From assembly GCF_002902385.1 (NCBI RefSeq), contig NZ_PPQH01000002.1:32517-96516 (forward strand): a stretch of 64,000 nucleotides of DNA, read 5' to 3'. This document shows positions 10,139 through 20,339 of the stretch, one piece after another. Position 1 is the stretch's first letter. Each line of letters begins with the position of its first letter. The notes under the pieces were generated by a model, which was not told where the DNA came from, did not search any database, and was given only the letters and a program-made list of their open reading frames with translations. The position numbers and the translations under genes are program-made. The DNA is from Staphylococcus intermedius NCTC 11048. GTDB lineage: Bacteria; Bacillota; Bacilli; Staphylococcales; Staphylococcaceae.

Positions 10139-10167
10139 TTGCAATTTGAAAAAATTTACTTTATAAT
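10139..10167 (+). promoter_or_regulatory. murZ promoter
   Basis: TTGCAA at 10139-10144, a 17-bp spacer and TATAAT at 10162-10167, about 55 bp upstream of the murZ start. The -10 is a consensus hexamer. Confidence 0.7.
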
Positions 10168-10223
10168 GCTTTTAATATAGTATTGCAAGGTTAATATGAG
10201 CAAGGGAAAAGGAGTTCAATGAC

Positions 10224-11489
10224 ATGGCACAAGAAGTGATTAAAATACGAGGTGGTCAAACTTTAAAAGGAAGTGTTGAAATTAATGGTGCAAAAAACAG
10301 TTCAGTTGCCATTATACCTGCGACATTAATGGCAGAAGCACCGGTCACTTTAGATGGCTTACCGCAAATTTCTGACGTTGAAACTTTAGTCAGTTTATTG
10401 GGAGATTTAAACATTAAGACCGAACTCAACGGTACAACTTTATCAGTAGACCCAACACAGATTGAAAATGCCCCTTTGCCGAACAATAAAGTTGAATCTT
10501 TGCGTGCTTCTTATTATATGATGGGGGCGATGCTCGGCCGTTTTAAAAAGTGCGTCATTGGTCTACCTGGCGGATGTCCACTTGGGCCGAGACCGATAGA
10601 CCAACATATTAAAGGTTTTAAGGCTTTAGGTGCAACGGTGGATGAATCGAGCATGACATCAATGAAAATTGAAGCTGACCGTTTGATCGGCGCGAACATT
10701 TACTTAGACATTGTCAGTGTAGGTGCAACAATTAATATTATGCTGGCTGCGACACGTGCGGAAGGGCAAACCATTATCGAGAATGCAGCAAAAGAGCCAG
10801 AAGTCGTTGATGTTGCCAACTTTTTAAATAGTATGGGTGCAAAGATCACAGGTGCGGGCACAAGTTCGATTAAAATTGTAGGTGTGTCGCATTTACACGG
10901 GAGTCGTCACGCTATTATTCCGGATCGTATCGAAGCGGGAACGTACATGTGCATTGCGGCTGCTTGTGGTGAGTCGATACATATCGACAACATCATTCCG
11001 AAACATATGGAGCCGCTCACTGTGAAATTGAAAGAGTTAGGTGTTACAATAGAGACAGGCGATGACTACATGATTGTCCAAGCTGCTGCACCATACAAAA
11101 GCGTGGATATTAAAACGCTCGTATACCCCGGATTTGCAACAGATTTACAACAACCTATTACACCTTTACTCTTCCTAGCAAATGGACCTAGTTTTGTCAC
11201 TGAAACGATTTATCCAGAGCGCTTTAGACATGTGCAAGAATTACAAAAGATGAATGGATTGATAACGGCAGACCGAGGTACTGCGACAGTGAAACCTTCA
11301 CAATTAACCGGCGCTGAAGTGTATGCTAGTGACTTACGCGCAGGTGCATGCCTTATCGTAGCGGGATTGTTAGCAGAAGGTGTGACAACGATTTACAATG
11401 TTAAACATATTTACCGAGGTTATACAGATATTGTGAAAACACTTAAAGCGTTAGGTGCAGATATTTGGACGGAGCAAGTTGAGGCTTAA
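10224..11489 (+). CDS. murZ: UDP-N-acetylglucosamine 1-carboxyvinyltransferase, MurZ-type paralogue
   Basis: A 421-residue MurA-family enzyme that transfers enolpyruvate from PEP to UDP-GlcNAc, the first committed step of peptidoglycan synthesis, in the cytoplasm. The fosfomycin-target cysteine is in [14 protein letters not shown] (Cys about 118), so the enzyme should be fosfomycin-sensitive. The start [11 protein letters not shown] and [13 protein letters not shown] are typical. Low-GC Gram-positives keep two copies. The copy next to fba is the one named murZ in S. aureus (MurA2/MurAB type), and the second copy, murA, is at 31797 after the ATP synthase operon. It has its own promoter and is followed closely by the HxlR regulator gene. 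Confidence 0.95.
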   Translation: MAQEVIKIRGGQTLKGSVEINGAKNSSVAIIPATLMAEAPVTLDGLPQISDVETLVSLLGDLNIKTELNGTTLSVDPTQIENAPLPNNKVESLRASYYMMGAMLGRFKKCVIGLPGGCPLGPRPIDQHIKGFKALGATVDESSMTSMKIEADRLIGANIYLDIVSVGATINIMLAATRAEGQTIIENAAKEPEVVDVANFLNSMGAKITGAGTSSIKIVGVSHLHGSRHAIIPDRIEAGTYMCIAAACGESIHIDNIIPKHMEPLTVKLKELGVTIETGDDYMIVQAAAPYKSVDIKTLVYPGFATDLQQPITPLLFLANGPSFVTETIYPERFRHVQELQKMNGLITADRGTATVKPSQLTGAEVYASDLRAGACLIVAGLLAEGVTTIYNVKHIYRGYTDIVKTLKALGADIWTEQVEA

Positions 11490-11536
11490 TCTGTTATGTG
11501 TTGTTATCACAAATTTAAAAATGCGAGGTGATAACC

Positions 11537-11866
11537 ATGGAAGTATGTCCATATTTAGAAGAAACATTTAAAATATTAGGGCGCAGTTGGAACGGTTTAA
11601 TTTTACATTACCTTTCTACCCGCGATGAATATAAAGCGCATTTTTCAGAGATGAGAAGAGATTTACGTCCTATTACCAATAGAGCATTGTCAATGAAAGT
11701 AGCTGAATTGGCTGATGCAGGTTTATTAACGAAAGAAGTCATCTCTACAAACCCACCATCAGTTTGTTACCATTTAACAGAAAAAGGGGTGGCATTGGCA
11801 CGTGCATTAGAACCCCTCGAAACTTGGGCACATGATTATATTGATTTAAAAGAAAAAGTGCAATAA
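11537..11866 (+). CDS. HxlR-family winged-helix regulator, YodB/redox-sensor type
   Basis: A 109-residue regulator beginning MEVCPYLEETFKILGRSWNGLI, a close match to the N-terminus of Bacillus YodB. In that family an N-terminal cysteine (here Cys4) senses quinones, diamide or other electrophiles. The winged helix covers about residues 20-95 (MRRDLRPITNRALSMKVAELADAGLL, then the wing), and the helix near the C-terminus (ALEPLETWAHDYIDL) is the dimerisation element. A GTG at 11528 is in frame, but the ATG at 11537 with AGGTG upstream fits the family length. It precedes an aldehyde dehydrogenase gene, a plausible detoxification target, but a terminator separates them. Target genes are inference. 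Confidence 0.88.
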   Translation: MEVCPYLEETFKILGRSWNGLILHYLSTRDEYKAHFSEMRRDLRPITNRALSMKVAELADAGLLTKEVISTNPPSVCYHLTEKGVALARALEPLETWAHDYIDLKEKVQ

Positions 11867-11886
11867 GCTTTTAAAAAGATAATAGG

Positions 11887-11934
11887 AAAGAGTAAGCCGA
11901 CGCGACGATATTGCGTATGTGCTTACTCTTTTTT
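11887..11934 (+). terminator. Terminator after the HxlR gene
   Basis: AAAGAGTAAGC at 11887-11897 pairs with GCTTACTCTTT at 11921-11931 and is followed by a T-run. Confidence 0.85.
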
Positions 11935-12098
11935 GTACGTTGCGTTGTTCCGCTCAAATCCTTGTATAGAAAACGGTAGATTCACTTTTCAATGGGGAGA
12001 TGCAATGATAGAATATTTTCGATTTGTTTTGTCAGGTTTGAAAATGACTCAACATGGCAATACAATGGATATGACATTAAACGAAGGAGTGTTTGTTC

Positions 12099-13529
12099 AT
12101 GAGAGATCAAACAAAGCAATATATTAATGGTGAATGGGTTGAAAGCAATAGTGGTGAAACAATGGCAGTCATCAACCCAGCCACGGAAGAAGTATTAGGG
12201 CATATCGCAAAAGGGAATAAAGCGGATGTAGATCAAGCAGTTCAAGCTGCCCATGACGTGTATCTTTCGTTTCGTAACACTTCTGTTAAAGAACGACAAG
12301 CATTGTTAGATCGTATTGTTAAAGAATATGAAAATCGTAAAGATGATTTAATCGAAGCGATGACTTTAGAACTGGGTGCACCCATCACGCAATCAGAAAA
12401 AGTGCACTATCAAATGGGATTAAATCACTTTAAAGCTGCACGTGATGCGTTAGATACTTTCCAATTTGAAGAACGTCGTGGAGACAACTTAATCGTGAAA
12501 GAAGCCATTGGTGTTGCAGGACTGGTTACGCCATGGAACTTTCCAACAAACCAAACTTCACTTAAGTTAGCAGCAGCATTTGCGGCAGGAAGTCCAGTTG
12601 TACTCAAACCATCTGAAATGACGCCTTATGCAGCAATCATTTTAGCTGAAATTTTCGATAAAGTTGGCGTTCCAAAAGGTGTGTTTAACTTAGTGAATGG
12701 TGACGGTGAAGGTGTCGGTACACCGTTAAGTCATCATCCGGATGTTCGTATGGTTTCGTTCACTGGTTCTGGTGGTACAGGCTCAAAAATTATGGAAGCA
12801 GCGAGCAAAGATTTCAAAAAAGTATCACTTGAATTAGGGGGTAAATCGCCATTTATTGTTTTAGATGATGCAGACCTTGAAGAGGCAGCTCAAGCAGCAG
12901 TAAAGAAAGTTGTTAATAATACAGGTCAAGTGTGTACAGCAGGCACACGTACGCTTGTACCAGAAAGCATTAAAGACGATTTCCTCAAAGAAGTGAAAAA
13001 GCAAATGGCGAAAGTTAAAGTGGGCGATCCACAAAATGCTGAAACACAAATGGGGCCTATTGTCAGTGAAAAGCAATACAACCAAGTGCAGGACTATATT
13101 CAAAAAGGTATCGATGAAGGTGCGGAACTCTTTTATGGTGGTACAGGTAAACCGGATGGCCTCGAAAAAGGTTATTTCGCTAAGCCAACCATCTTTACAA
13201 ATGTGAACAATCAAATGACAATCGCCCAAGAAGAAATTTTTGGACCTGTGATGTCAATTATTACGTATAAAGATTTAGACGAAGCGATTGAAATTGCCAA
13301 CGATACCAAATATGGCCTTGCAGGTTATGTTTTCGGTAAAAATAAAGATAACTTGATTCGTGTTGCACGCGCAATTGAAGCAGGTACGATTGAAATTAAC
13401 GAAGCCGGACGTACGCCTGATTTACCATTTGGTGGTTATAAGCAATCAGGTATTGGTCGCGAATGGGGAGACTTCGGAATTGAAGAATTTTTAGAAGTGA
13501 AATCCATTGCAGGCTACTACAAAGGGTAA
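12099..13529 (+). CDS. NAD(P)-dependent aldehyde dehydrogenase
   Basis: A 476-residue member of the aldehyde dehydrogenase superfamily, oxidising an aldehyde to the acid. The active-site glutamate is in LELGGKSPF and the catalytic cysteine in [11 protein letters not shown]. The cofactor-binding stretch is VTPWNFPTN...KPSEMTP...FTGSGGTG. S. aureus carries a homologous aldA-type gene in the same place between murZ and rho. GAAGGAG precedes the ATG at 12099 by about 9 bases; an in-frame TTG two codons upstream is less likely. The natural substrate is not known. Its position beside a YodB-like regulator suggests a role in reactive aldehyde or quinone stress, which is inference. Confidence 0.93.
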   Translation: MRDQTKQYINGEWVESNSGETMAVINPATEEVLGHIAKGNKADVDQAVQAAHDVYLSFRNTSVKERQALLDRIVKEYENRKDDLIEAMTLELGAPITQSEKVHYQMGLNHFKAARDALDTFQFEERRGDNLIVKEAIGVAGLVTPWNFPTNQTSLKLAAAFAAGSPVVLKPSEMTPYAAIILAEIFDKVGVPKGVFNLVNGDGEGVGTPLSHHPDVRMVSFTGSGGTGSKIMEAASKDFKKVSLELGGKSPFIVLDDADLEEAAQAAVKKVVNNTGQVCTAGTRTLVPESIKDDFLKEVKKQMAKVKVGDPQNAETQMGPIVSEKQYNQVQDYIQKGIDEGAELFYGGTGKPDGLEKGYFAKPTIFTNVNNQMTIAQEEIFGPVMSIITYKDLDEAIEIANDTKYGLAGYVFGKNKDNLIRVARAIEAGTIEINEAGRTPDLPFGGYKQSGIGREWGDFGIEEFLEVKSIAGYYKG

Positions 13530-13594
13530 TCGTTGTTAAGTCAATAAAAGTGAGCGCGCTTTTATTATTCATGATGTTCGTCAAACAAATTGAG

Positions 13595-13637
13595 AGAGGA
13601 TTAGGAGATCAATGACGCTTTCCTAGTCCTTTCTTTT
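13595..13637 (+). terminator. Aldehyde dehydrogenase terminator
   Basis: GAGGATTAGGA pairs with TCCTAGTCCTTTC around an 18-nt loop, then a T-run. A smaller inverted repeat, AATAAAAG...CTTTTATT, lies at about 13543-13568. The rest of the 13530-13936 gap holds only the rho promoter. Confidence 0.75.
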
Positions 13638-13848
13638 TTACTATTAGAAAAATTGAACGTATGAACAATAAAGGCAAAATGGGCTGAACGGTACACGTGA
13701 AATGGATGATTTTCAATTTATGGACGTTTCATGACATTTCCGTGGCGCAAAATGGGGTCAATATAAAATAATGTGCATAATTGATGGTATTTATTGAAAA
13801 AATAGGATGTATGAAATTCGGATTTTTGGCATCATGACCATTGAAGTT

Positions 13849-13877
13849 TTGTCATAACCGTTATTATTTGATATAGT
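13849..13877 (+). promoter_or_regulatory. rho promoter
   Basis: TTGTCA at 13849-13854, a 17-bp spacer and TATAGT at 13872-13877, about 60 bp before rho. Confidence 0.65.
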
Positions 13878-13936
13878 TAGGTTTAATCGTAACATTTGCG
13901 ATTAATAAAGAATTTAAAACGAAATGAGTGTTTAAC

Positions 13937-15250
13937 ATGTCAAGGGAAAGAACGTCTCCGCAATATGAATCTTTTCATGAATTATACAAGAATTATACAA
14001 CTAAGGCCCTCACTGAAAAGGCAAAATCTCTTAAACTTGTTAACTATAGTAAATTAAACAAAAAAGAACTCGTACTTGCAATCATGGAAGCACAAATGGA
14101 ACAAGATGGAAACTACTATATGGAAGGTATCCTCGATGATATCCAACAAGATGGTTACGGATTTTTAAGAACGGTTAACTTCTCAAAAGGTGAAAAAGAT
14201 ATATATATTTCTGCAAGTCAAATTCGCCGATTCGAAATAAAATTAGGAGATAAAGTAACCGGAAAAGTTCGAAAGCCGAAAGAAAACGAAAAATATTATG
14301 GATTACTACAAGTTGACTTTGTAAATGATCATAACGCAGAAGAAGTCAAAAAACGCCCTCACTTCCAAGCTCTTACACCTTTATATCCAGATGAACGAAT
14401 CAAATTAGAAACAGAGTCTCAAAACTATTCAACACGTGTCATGGACTTAATTACGCCTATTGGTCTAGGTCAGCGTGGTTTAATTGTTGCACCACCTAAA
14501 GCAGGGAAAACCACTTTACTCAAAGAAATTGCTAATGCGATTGTTACGAACAAACCGAATGCGAAACTTTTCATATTACTCATCGGAGAACGACCAGAAG
14601 AAGTGACTGATATCGAACGCTCAGTCGATGAAGCGGAAGTCGTGCACTCTACGTTTGATGAACATCCAAAACATCATGTAAAAGTAGCTGAATTATTACT
14701 TGAACGTGCAAAACGTCTTGTAGAAATTGGTGAAGATGTCATTATTTTAATGGATTCAATTACACGTTTAGCACGTGCGTATAACCTTGTTGTACCGCCA
14801 AGTGGTCGTACGTTGTCTGGTGGTTTAGATCCAGCGTCATTACATGGTCCTAAAACATTTTTTGGTGCTGCCAGAAACATCGAAGCAGGCGGAAGTTTAA
14901 CGATTTTAGCCACTGCATTAGTCGATACAGGCTCACGTATGGATGACATGATTTATGAGGAATTTAAAGGAACAGGCAACATGGAGCTACACTTAGATCG
15001 ACGCCTTTCAGAACGTCGCATTTTCCCAGCGATTGATATTTCTAGAAGTTCGACACGTAAAGAAGAACTCCTCGTTCCGAAAAATGAATTGGATAGCTTG
15101 TGGCAATTGCGCAATATGTTTTCAAATTCACCTGACTTTACAGAGCGTTTCATTCGTAAGTTGAAGAAAACAAAATCCAATGCCGAATTTTTCGAAGTCT
15201 TACAACAAAGTGCGGCTGAAAGTAGTAAGACAGGAAAACCTATTATTTAA
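13937..15250 (+). CDS. rho: Transcription termination factor Rho
   Basis: A 437-residue hexameric RNA-dependent ATPase that ends transcription and, in Gram-positives, suppresses antisense transcription. The N-terminal domain has the Rho-N helix bundle (residues about 1-50), then the OB-fold RNA-binding domain (DDIQQDGYGFLR...). The ATPase has the Walker A APPKAGKTTLL (about 185-195), the LILMDSITRLARAY Walker B region and the R-loop (GGLDPASLHGPK). The ATG at 13937 fits homologues, but the upstream sequence (GAAATGAG) is a poor ribosome site, so low translation or autoregulation is possible. It is followed by rpmE2 with its own promoter. Confidence 0.97.
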   Translation: MSRERTSPQYESFHELYKNYTTKALTEKAKSLKLVNYSKLNKKELVLAIMEAQMEQDGNYYMEGILDDIQQDGYGFLRTVNFSKGEKDIYISASQIRRFEIKLGDKVTGKVRKPKENEKYYGLLQVDFVNDHNAEEVKKRPHFQALTPLYPDERIKLETESQNYSTRVMDLITPIGLGQRGLIVAPPKAGKTTLLKEIANAIVTNKPNAKLFILLIGERPEEVTDIERSVDEAEVVHSTFDEHPKHHVKVAELLLERAKRLVEIGEDVIILMDSITRLARAYNLVVPPSGRTLSGGLDPASLHGPKTFFGAARNIEAGGSLTILATALVDTGSRMDDMIYEEFKGTGNMELHLDRRLSERRIFPAIDISRSSTRKEELLVPKNELDSLWQLRNMFSNSPDFTERFIRKLKKTKSNAEFFEVLQQSAAESSKTGKPII

Positions 15251-15273
15251 TTTTAATTATTTCAGATGTAGGG

Positions 15274-15302
15274 TTGCAATTTCATCATCCGGCCTATATA
15301 AT
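15274..15302 (+). promoter_or_regulatory. rpmE2 promoter and leader
   Basis: TTGCAA (15274-15279), a 17-bp spacer and TATAAT (15297-15302), just after rho. The roughly 65-nt leader that follows contains TTCCGGATGGTT before the AAAGGAG ribosome site and could hold a ribosomal-protein autoregulatory fold. I could not establish a structure by eye. Confidence 0.75.
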
Positions 15303-15372
15303 GTTTAAGTATTGGGTAAAAACTCACAAATAACTCTGTTCCGGATGGTTCAGGGCAAAGGAGCTGAAAATT

Positions 15373-15627
15373 ATGAAACAAGGGATTCATCCAGAATACC
15401 GTAAAGTTATCTTTTTAGATACGACAACAGATTACAAATTTTTAAGTGGTTCTACTAAATTTTCAAACGAAACAATGGAATGGGAAGATGGTAACGAGTA
15501 CCCAGTTATTCGTTTAGATATTTCTTCTGATTCACATCCATTCTACACAGGACGTCAAAAATTTGCTGCGGCAGATGGTCGTGTGGAACGTTTCAACAAA
15601 AAATTTGGTCTCAAATCAGACAACTAA
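15373..15627 (+). CDS. rpmE2: 50S ribosomal protein L31, type B
   Basis: An 84-residue L31 beginning [19 protein letters not shown]. It has no CxxC zinc-ribbon cysteines and carries the [13 protein letters not shown] motif plus [12 protein letters not shown], which define the zinc-free type B form. It binds the large ribosomal subunit at the central protuberance and bridges to the small subunit. AAAGGAG precedes the ATG. Type B forms are usually the zinc-starvation paralogue in Bacillus, but staphylococci often have only this one, so zinc control cannot be assumed here. Confidence 0.96.
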   Translation: MKQGIHPEYRKVIFLDTTTDYKFLSGSTKFSNETMEWEDGNEYPVIRLDISSDSHPFYTGRQKFAAADGRVERFNKKFGLKSDN

Positions 15628-15747
15628 GACAACAATGGCTTGGGTGGATAGTCATCCGCTCAAACTTTGTGCTTGATGAAATGTGAATAAACGATACGCC
15701 AACACGTTTTCTTTGATACTGCATCATAAGAGGACGTGTTGTGTGTT

Positions 15748-15797
15748 AAAGTGGGTAAACGAAATCTAAACCATTAGATTGTGTACCCACTTTTTTA
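15748..15797 (+). terminator. Strong hairpin terminator between rpmE2 and tdk
   Basis: AAAGTGGGTA and TACCCACTTT form the outer stem (15748-15757 with 15784-15793), and AATCTAA/TTAGATT continues it inside, followed by a T-run. A second, weaker inverted repeat (AACACGT...ACGTGTT) lies at about 15698-15741. The remainder of the 15628-16053 gap shows nothing further except a TGATATAAT extended -10 at 16010-16018, probably serving tdk. Confidence 0.85.
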
Positions 15798-16053
15798 TTG
15801 CTTGATTTGTTGCGTGTGCGTGCATCATCTGAGAGATATTTTAAGATGTTGCGCTGACCAGTAATAGTGGTGACTGACAAGTATGAAATCAGAGAATGAA
15901 CTGACATCACACATTGGCAACTGTGTATACACGATTTCAAATTAAAAAAGCGATCATTTTATGAATTTTGATATACATACGAATTACATCAACGAATACG
16001 CATATTTTATGATATAATGAATTGATTTTGTTTTGATAAAGGTGGAAAGAATC

Positions 16054-16656
16054 ATGTATGAAGCGTACCATTCAGGTTGGATAGAATGCATTACTGGAAG
16101 CATGTTTAGTGGTAAGTCAGAAGAGCTCATCAGACGCTTACGCCGAGGTGTCTATGCAAAGCAAAAAGTGGTTGTATTTAAACCGACCATTGACGACCGC
16201 TACCACAAAGAAAAAGTCGTTTCTCATAATGGAAATGAAATAGAAGCGATAAATATTTCTAAAGCAAGTGAGATATGGCATCATGACTTAAATGGTGTCG
16301 ATATTATCGGTATTGATGAAATTCAATTTTTTGATCGTGAGATTGTAGATATTGCAGAAACGCTTGCCGAAAGAGGGTATCGCGTCATTACTGCAGGTCT
16401 TGATATGGATTTTAAAGGCGAACCTTTTCACCCTGTTCCTGAAATGTTAGCGGTGAGTGAACATATTACAAAATTGCAAGCGGTCTGTGCTGTTTGTGGG
16501 GCGTCATCGAGTCGTACACAACGATTAATTGATGGCAAACCTGCAAAAGTGGATGATCCGATTATACTTGTAGGTGCAAATGAAAGCTATGAGCCACGTT
16601 GTCGTGCACATCATATTGTCGCACCGAGTGAAAATGATAAGGAGGCGTTGGAATAA
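16054..16656 (+). CDS. tdk: Thymidine kinase
   Basis: A 200-residue type II thymidine kinase of the salvage pathway, phosphorylating thymidine with ATP. The P-loop is [11 protein letters not shown] near the N-terminus, the Walker B-like stretch is GIDEIQFFD, and the structural zinc cysteines are in CAVC and PRCRAH. The frame opens earlier at 16033, but the ATG at 16054 has AAGGTGG at good spacing and matches homologues. Its stop codon overlaps the prfA start by one base, so it is translationally coupled and heads the tdk-prfA-prmC operon. Confidence 0.97.
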   Translation: MYEAYHSGWIECITGSMFSGKSEELIRRLRRGVYAKQKVVVFKPTIDDRYHKEKVVSHNGNEIEAINISKASEIWHHDLNGVDIIGIDEIQFFDREIVDIAETLAERGYRVITAGLDMDFKGEPFHPVPEMLAVSEHITKLQAVCAVCGASSSRTQRLIDGKPAKVDDPIILVGANESYEPRCRAHHIVAPSENDKEALE

Positions 16657-17732
16657 TGTTTGATCAATTAGACATTGTTGAAGAACGTTATGAACAACTG
16701 AATGAATTGTTAAGCGATCCAGAAGTTGTCAGTGATTCAAATCTTCTTAGAAAATATTCTAAAGAACAATCCGAATTACAGAAAACGGTAGAAGTGTACC
16801 GTCAATATAAACAAGTGAAAGAAGATACTGAGGAAATTGAATTAATGCTTGCTGAAACAGATGACGCTGATGAAGTTGAAATGTTAAAAGAAGAAGCAGC
16901 TGCATTAAAAGCGCAAGTGCCTGAACTTGAAGAGCAGTTAAAATTATTACTCATCCCTAAAGATCCAAATGACGAAAAAGACGTTATTGTGGAAATTCGT
17001 GGGGCTGCAGGTGGCGATGAAGCGGCGATTTTTGCGGGGGATCTATTCCGTATGTATTCAAAGTTTGCAGAGTCACATCGTTTTAAACTTGAAATTGTAG
17101 AAGCGACAGAAAGTGATCACGGTGGCTACAAAGAAATCAGTTTCTCTGTTTCTGGAGATGGTGCATACAGTAAGTTGAAATATGAAAATGGTGCACACCG
17201 TGTTCAACGTGTCCCTGAAACAGAGTCAGGTGGTCGTATTCATACATCAACGGCTACTGTGGCAGTACTCCCGGAAGTTGAGGATGTAGAAATTGAAATC
17301 CGTAATGAAGACTTGAAAATTGATACGTATCGTTCAAGTGGTGCGGGTGGACAGCACGTCAATACGACTGACTCTGCCGTTCGTATTACCCATATTCCAA
17401 CTGGGGTCATTGCGACGTCTTCAGAAAAATCGCAAATTCAAAACCGTGAAAAAGCGATGAAAGTATTGAAAGCGCGCTTATATGATATGAAGTTGCAAGA
17501 AGAACAACAAAAATATGCAGCGCAACGTAAGTCAGCGGTGGGTACGGGTGACCGTTCAGAACGTATTCGTACATATAACTACCCACAAAGCCGTGTAACT
17601 GACCACCGTATTGGTTTAACATTGCAAAAATTAGACCAAATTATGGAAGGCAAGTTGGATGAAATTGTGGATGCGTTAACGATGCATGAACAAACTGAGA
17701 AGTTGAAAGAGCTTAATACTGGTGAATTATAA
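16656..17732 (+). CDS. prfA: Peptide chain release factor 1
   Basis: A 358-residue class I release factor reading UAA and UAG stop codons. The peptide-anticodon PxT appears as PET in [10 protein letters not shown]. The catalytic GGQ loop is [17 protein letters not shown], whose glutamine is the methylation target of PrmC, encoded next. Length is standard. It overlaps tdk by one base and prmC by eleven, which supports coupled translation of the factor and its modifying enzyme. Confidence 0.98.
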   Translation: MFDQLDIVEERYEQLNELLSDPEVVSDSNLLRKYSKEQSELQKTVEVYRQYKQVKEDTEEIELMLAETDDADEVEMLKEEAAALKAQVPELEEQLKLLLIPKDPNDEKDVIVEIRGAAGGDEAAIFAGDLFRMYSKFAESHRFKLEIVEATESDHGGYKEISFSVSGDGAYSKLKYENGAHRVQRVPETESGGRIHTSTATVAVLPEVEDVEIEIRNEDLKIDTYRSSGAGGQHVNTTDSAVRITHIPTGVIATSSEKSQIQNREKAMKVLKARLYDMKLQEEQQKYAAQRKSAVGTGDRSERIRTYNYPQSRVTDHRIGLTLQKLDQIMEGKLDEIVDALTMHEQTEKLKELNTGEL

Positions 17733-18588
17733 ACAGTGGCGCCAACATGCTGAGCAGCAAATGAGGGACAAAGGGTACGACGTGAACGCCATCCAATGGT
17801 TCTTGATGGATACAATGCAATGGTCACGAACGTCACTGATTTTAAATGAAATGACGATGATTCCAGAAACAACGCGAACACAGCTCGATGAAGGTTTAAC
17901 CGAACTACTCACGGGCATGCCAGTACAATATGTTGTCGGTCAAGCTGAATTTTACGGTCGTCCATTTAAAGTGAACTCGGATGTACTTATTCCGAGACCT
18001 GAAACAGAAGAAGTGGTGCAGTACTTTTTAAATCAACTCAAAGATGCAACATGTGTCGCTGATATTGGTGTAGGAAGTGGTGCGATCGCAGTCACATTAA
18101 AAGCTGAAAGACCTGAACTACATGTGTTTGCAACAGACATTTCGTCTCAAGCGTTAACGGTCGCACAAGAAAATGCACAGCGTCTGCAACAAGACATCAC
18201 TTTTCTACAAGGTAATGCATTACAACCGCTCATTGATCAAGGTATTCGACTGGATGGTTTAATTTCTAATCCACCGTATATTGGTGAACATGAACGTGAT
18301 TTGATGGATGTCAGTGTCATTCAATATGAACCGCATGTCGCACTGTTTGCAGAACAAGAAGGTTATCAAGTGTATGCCGCAATATTACGTGATTTACCAT
18401 ATGTGATGCAAGAAGGTGCGCCAGTCGTCTTTGAAATTGGTTTCCAACAAGGTGTACAGTTGACGCGGATGATGCAACAGTTATATCCGCATATCACGAC
18501 GAATGTGATTAATGATATCAACGGCCATGCACGGATCTTTCATTTTAAATGGCGTACACCGTCATCACCGACGTTGGCGCACAATTAA
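17722..18588 (+). CDS. prmC: Release factor glutamine N5-methyltransferase
   Basis: A 288-residue SAM-dependent methyltransferase that methylates the glutamine of the GGQ motif in release factors. The N-terminal helical domain is followed by the SAM-binding [13 protein letters not shown] and the catalytic [11 protein letters not shown] (NPPY). The start codon is GTG at 17722, overlapping the last codons of prfA. The C-terminal tail after [10 protein letters not shown] is short and variable. An IR-type terminator lies at 18642-18707. Confidence 0.96.
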   Translation: MNYKQWRQHAEQQMRDKGYDVNAIQWFLMDTMQWSRTSLILNEMTMIPETTRTQLDEGLTELLTGMPVQYVVGQAEFYGRPFKVNSDVLIPRPETEEVVQYFLNQLKDATCVADIGVGSGAIAVTLKAERPELHVFATDISSQALTVAQENAQRLQQDITFLQGNALQPLIDQGIRLDGLISNPPYIGEHERDLMDVSVIQYEPHVALFAEQEGYQVYAAILRDLPYVMQEGAPVVFEIGFQQGVQLTRMMQQLYPHITTNVINDINGHARIFHFKWRTPSSPTLAHN

Positions 18589-18641
18589 AATGACTTAGCC
18601 GCGCTTGTAATCATGGCGCGGTGTCATACTTAACAGTAATT

Positions 18642-18707
18642 AAAAATGGATGTACGACATTAAAATCTAAGACCTATCTTATGATTGAAGTCATGCATCC
18701 ATTTTTA
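18642..18707 (+). terminator. Long-loop hairpin after prmC
   Basis: AAAAATGGATG at 18642-18652 pairs with CATCCATTTTT, which ends near 18706, across a 40-nt loop, followed by T-rich sequence. A GC-rich pair CCGCGC/GCGCGG precedes it at about 18599-18622. Confidence 0.65.
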
Positions 18708-18747
18708 TTTTTATAGTAAAATAGAAGTGAAGGAGAGGTGGACGTTA

Positions 18748-19800
18748 ATGTCAGAAACGAAAATTTGGGATGTTCGAGATTATACAACACGTTTAGACGA
18801 ATATCCGAAATTACCAGAAATTATCAAAACATTACAAAATGGCGGTCTCGTCGTACTACCTACAGAAACGGTTTACGGTTTAGGGGGGAATGCGAAAGAC
18901 GATGTAGCTATTCGTAAAATCTATGAAGCAAAAGGTCGTCCTTCCGATAATCCTTTAATCGTACACATTCATGATACGGATCAGCTTGATGACTTTGTCG
19001 CAGATATTTCGGATGCGACGCGTAGATTAATGGAAGCTTTTTGGCCAGGACCGATCACCTTTATTTTACCGTTAAAACAAGGATTCTTATGTGATCGTGT
19101 CACGGGTGGATTAAATTCCGTTGCAGTGCGTATGCCGAGTCATCCTGTAGCTTTAGCATTGTTAAAAGCAGTCGATTTGCCGATTGCAGCACCAAGCGCA
19201 AATTTAAGTGGGCGTCCTTCTCCAACAACGTTTGAACATGCGTTTAATGATTTGAATCAGCGTGTGGATGGCATCATGCATTCTACGCAAAGTGATGCAG
19301 GATTGGAAAGTACGGTTGTAGATTGTACATCATTTCCATTTCGAATTGCACGGCCAGGTACGATTACGCGCAACATGTTAAATGATATTTTGCCGCAATC
19401 GATTGAAAGTCACATACCACTAGCTACTGAAAAGCCCATTGCACCAGGGATGAAATATCGTCATTACGCACCGTCAACCCCTCTGAAAATGATAGAACAG
19501 TTGAATGCACCGATTGATGAACGCGCACATGAGGACTGGTCGAAAATTACATTTATCGTGCCTGAAACGAAGAAAAAGTTTTTGCCAACAAGTGCGCAAG
19601 TCATTGTGATGAGTGAAAGCGAAACCGATATTCAAGGTGCAAACCATAATCTGTATGACGTGTTACATCAATTAGACCAATTAGATGATGTCGACATGGC
19701 GTATATTTATGGATTTGATGATAATTTTGAAACAGAAGCATTAAGAAACCGAATGCTTAAAGCGGTCAGCCAACAAGTTGTAAAGGATGAGTCATTATGA
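18748..19800 (+). CDS. L-threonylcarbamoyladenylate synthase (Sua5/YwlC type)
   Basis: A 350-residue protein with an N-terminal YrdC/TsaC domain and a C-terminal Sua5 domain. It makes threonylcarbamoyl-AMP from threonine, bicarbonate and ATP, the first step of the tRNA t6A37 modification. Family motifs include PTETVYGLGGNAKDD, KGRPSDNPLIVHI, RMPSHPVA and APSANLSGRPSPT. The Sua5 half begins near GMKYRHYAPSTP, the linker that covers the active site. AAGGAGAGG stands before the ATG at 18748; the frame opens earlier without a site. Its stop overlaps the next gene as ATGA. Confidence 0.95.
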   Translation: MSETKIWDVRDYTTRLDEYPKLPEIIKTLQNGGLVVLPTETVYGLGGNAKDDVAIRKIYEAKGRPSDNPLIVHIHDTDQLDDFVADISDATRRLMEAFWPGPITFILPLKQGFLCDRVTGGLNSVAVRMPSHPVALALLKAVDLPIAAPSANLSGRPSPTTFEHAFNDLNQRVDGIMHSTQSDAGLESTVVDCTSFPFRIARPGTITRNMLNDILPQSIESHIPLATEKPIAPGMKYRHYAPSTPLKMIEQLNAPIDERAHEDWSKITFIVPETKKKFLPTSAQVIVMSESETDIQGANHNLYDVLHQLDQLDDVDMAYIYGFDDNFETEALRNRMLKAVSQQVVKDESL

Positions 19801-20222
19801 AAATCGTATTTGTATGTACGGGCAACACGTGTCGTAGTCCGTTAGCGGAAAGCATTGCGAAACAATTAATGCCAGATTTTGAAATTGTTTCAAGAGGGTT
19901 GATGGCACAGGAAGGTCAGCCGATTTCACCTCATAGTCGTGAATTGATACAGCGTCATGAATTACCGAATCCCAATACTGCACAATTATTTGACGCACGT
20001 GATGCTGAAGCGGATTTAATTTTAACAATGACGCGTTCGCATCAACAAATGATTCAGGCCGTGTATGGAGCAGAAGTGAACGTGTATGCATTAAATGATT
20101 ATGTAGATGAAGATATGGCTGTGGAAGACCCTTATGGTGGGGCGTTTGAATCATATGAACAAGTCTTTAATCAATTGACACGGATGATCGAAAAGTTAAA
20201 GTCTAAATTAGTAACAGAATAA
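19797..20222 (+). CDS. ywlE: Low-molecular-weight protein arginine phosphatase (YwlE/PtpB)
   Basis: A 141-residue low-molecular-weight phosphatase. The P-loop is CTGNTCRSP with nucleophile Cys7. The Thr at position 11 marks the arginine-phosphatase subgroup, where YwlE removes the phosphoarginine placed by McsB. The general acid is in EDPYGGAFESY. The S. aureus counterpart is called PtpB. Four bases overlap the TsaC-type gene, so the two are translationally coupled. No mcsB is in this window. Confidence in the family is high; phosphoarginine specificity follows from the Thr and close homology. Confidence 0.93.
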   Translation: MKIVFVCTGNTCRSPLAESIAKQLMPDFEIVSRGLMAQEGQPISPHSRELIQRHELPNPNTAQLFDARDAEADLILTMTRSHQQMIQAVYGAEVNVYALNDYVDEDMAVEDPYGGAFESYEQVFNQLTRMIEKLKSKLVTE

Positions 20223-20263
20223 TTGTATAATCAGTATAAGTTGAAGAAAAAATAAGTTATAAT

Positions 20264-20311
20264 AAAGAACGTATAGCATGTTTCGTCGTTCTTTAATGAT
20301 TGTTTTTTTGA
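20264..20311 (+). terminator. Hairpin after ywlE
   Basis: AAAGAACG and CGTTCTTT pair around a 16-nt loop, with T-rich sequence at 20304-20310. It could end the ywlE transcript, or act in the leader of the next gene, since a TATAAT hexamer lies just before it at 20258-20263. Confidence 0.5.
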
Positions 20312-20339
20312 CTCATACGTTTGACAAGGGGGTAATCAT

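Noticed and set aside
10224..11489. murZ as a duplicated or horizontally acquired copy of murA
   Set aside because: Two divergent MurA paralogues are normal in low-GC Gram-positives, each in its conserved neighbourhood.
11933..12127. 64-codon reading frame upstream of the aldehyde dehydrogenase
   Set aside because: It begins inside the HxlR terminator and overlaps the real start; no family resemblance.
12861..13229. 122-codon minus-strand frame inside the aldehyde dehydrogenase gene
   Set aside because: Shadow of a highly conserved enzyme frame; product is Cys/His/Phe-rich with no recognisable domain.
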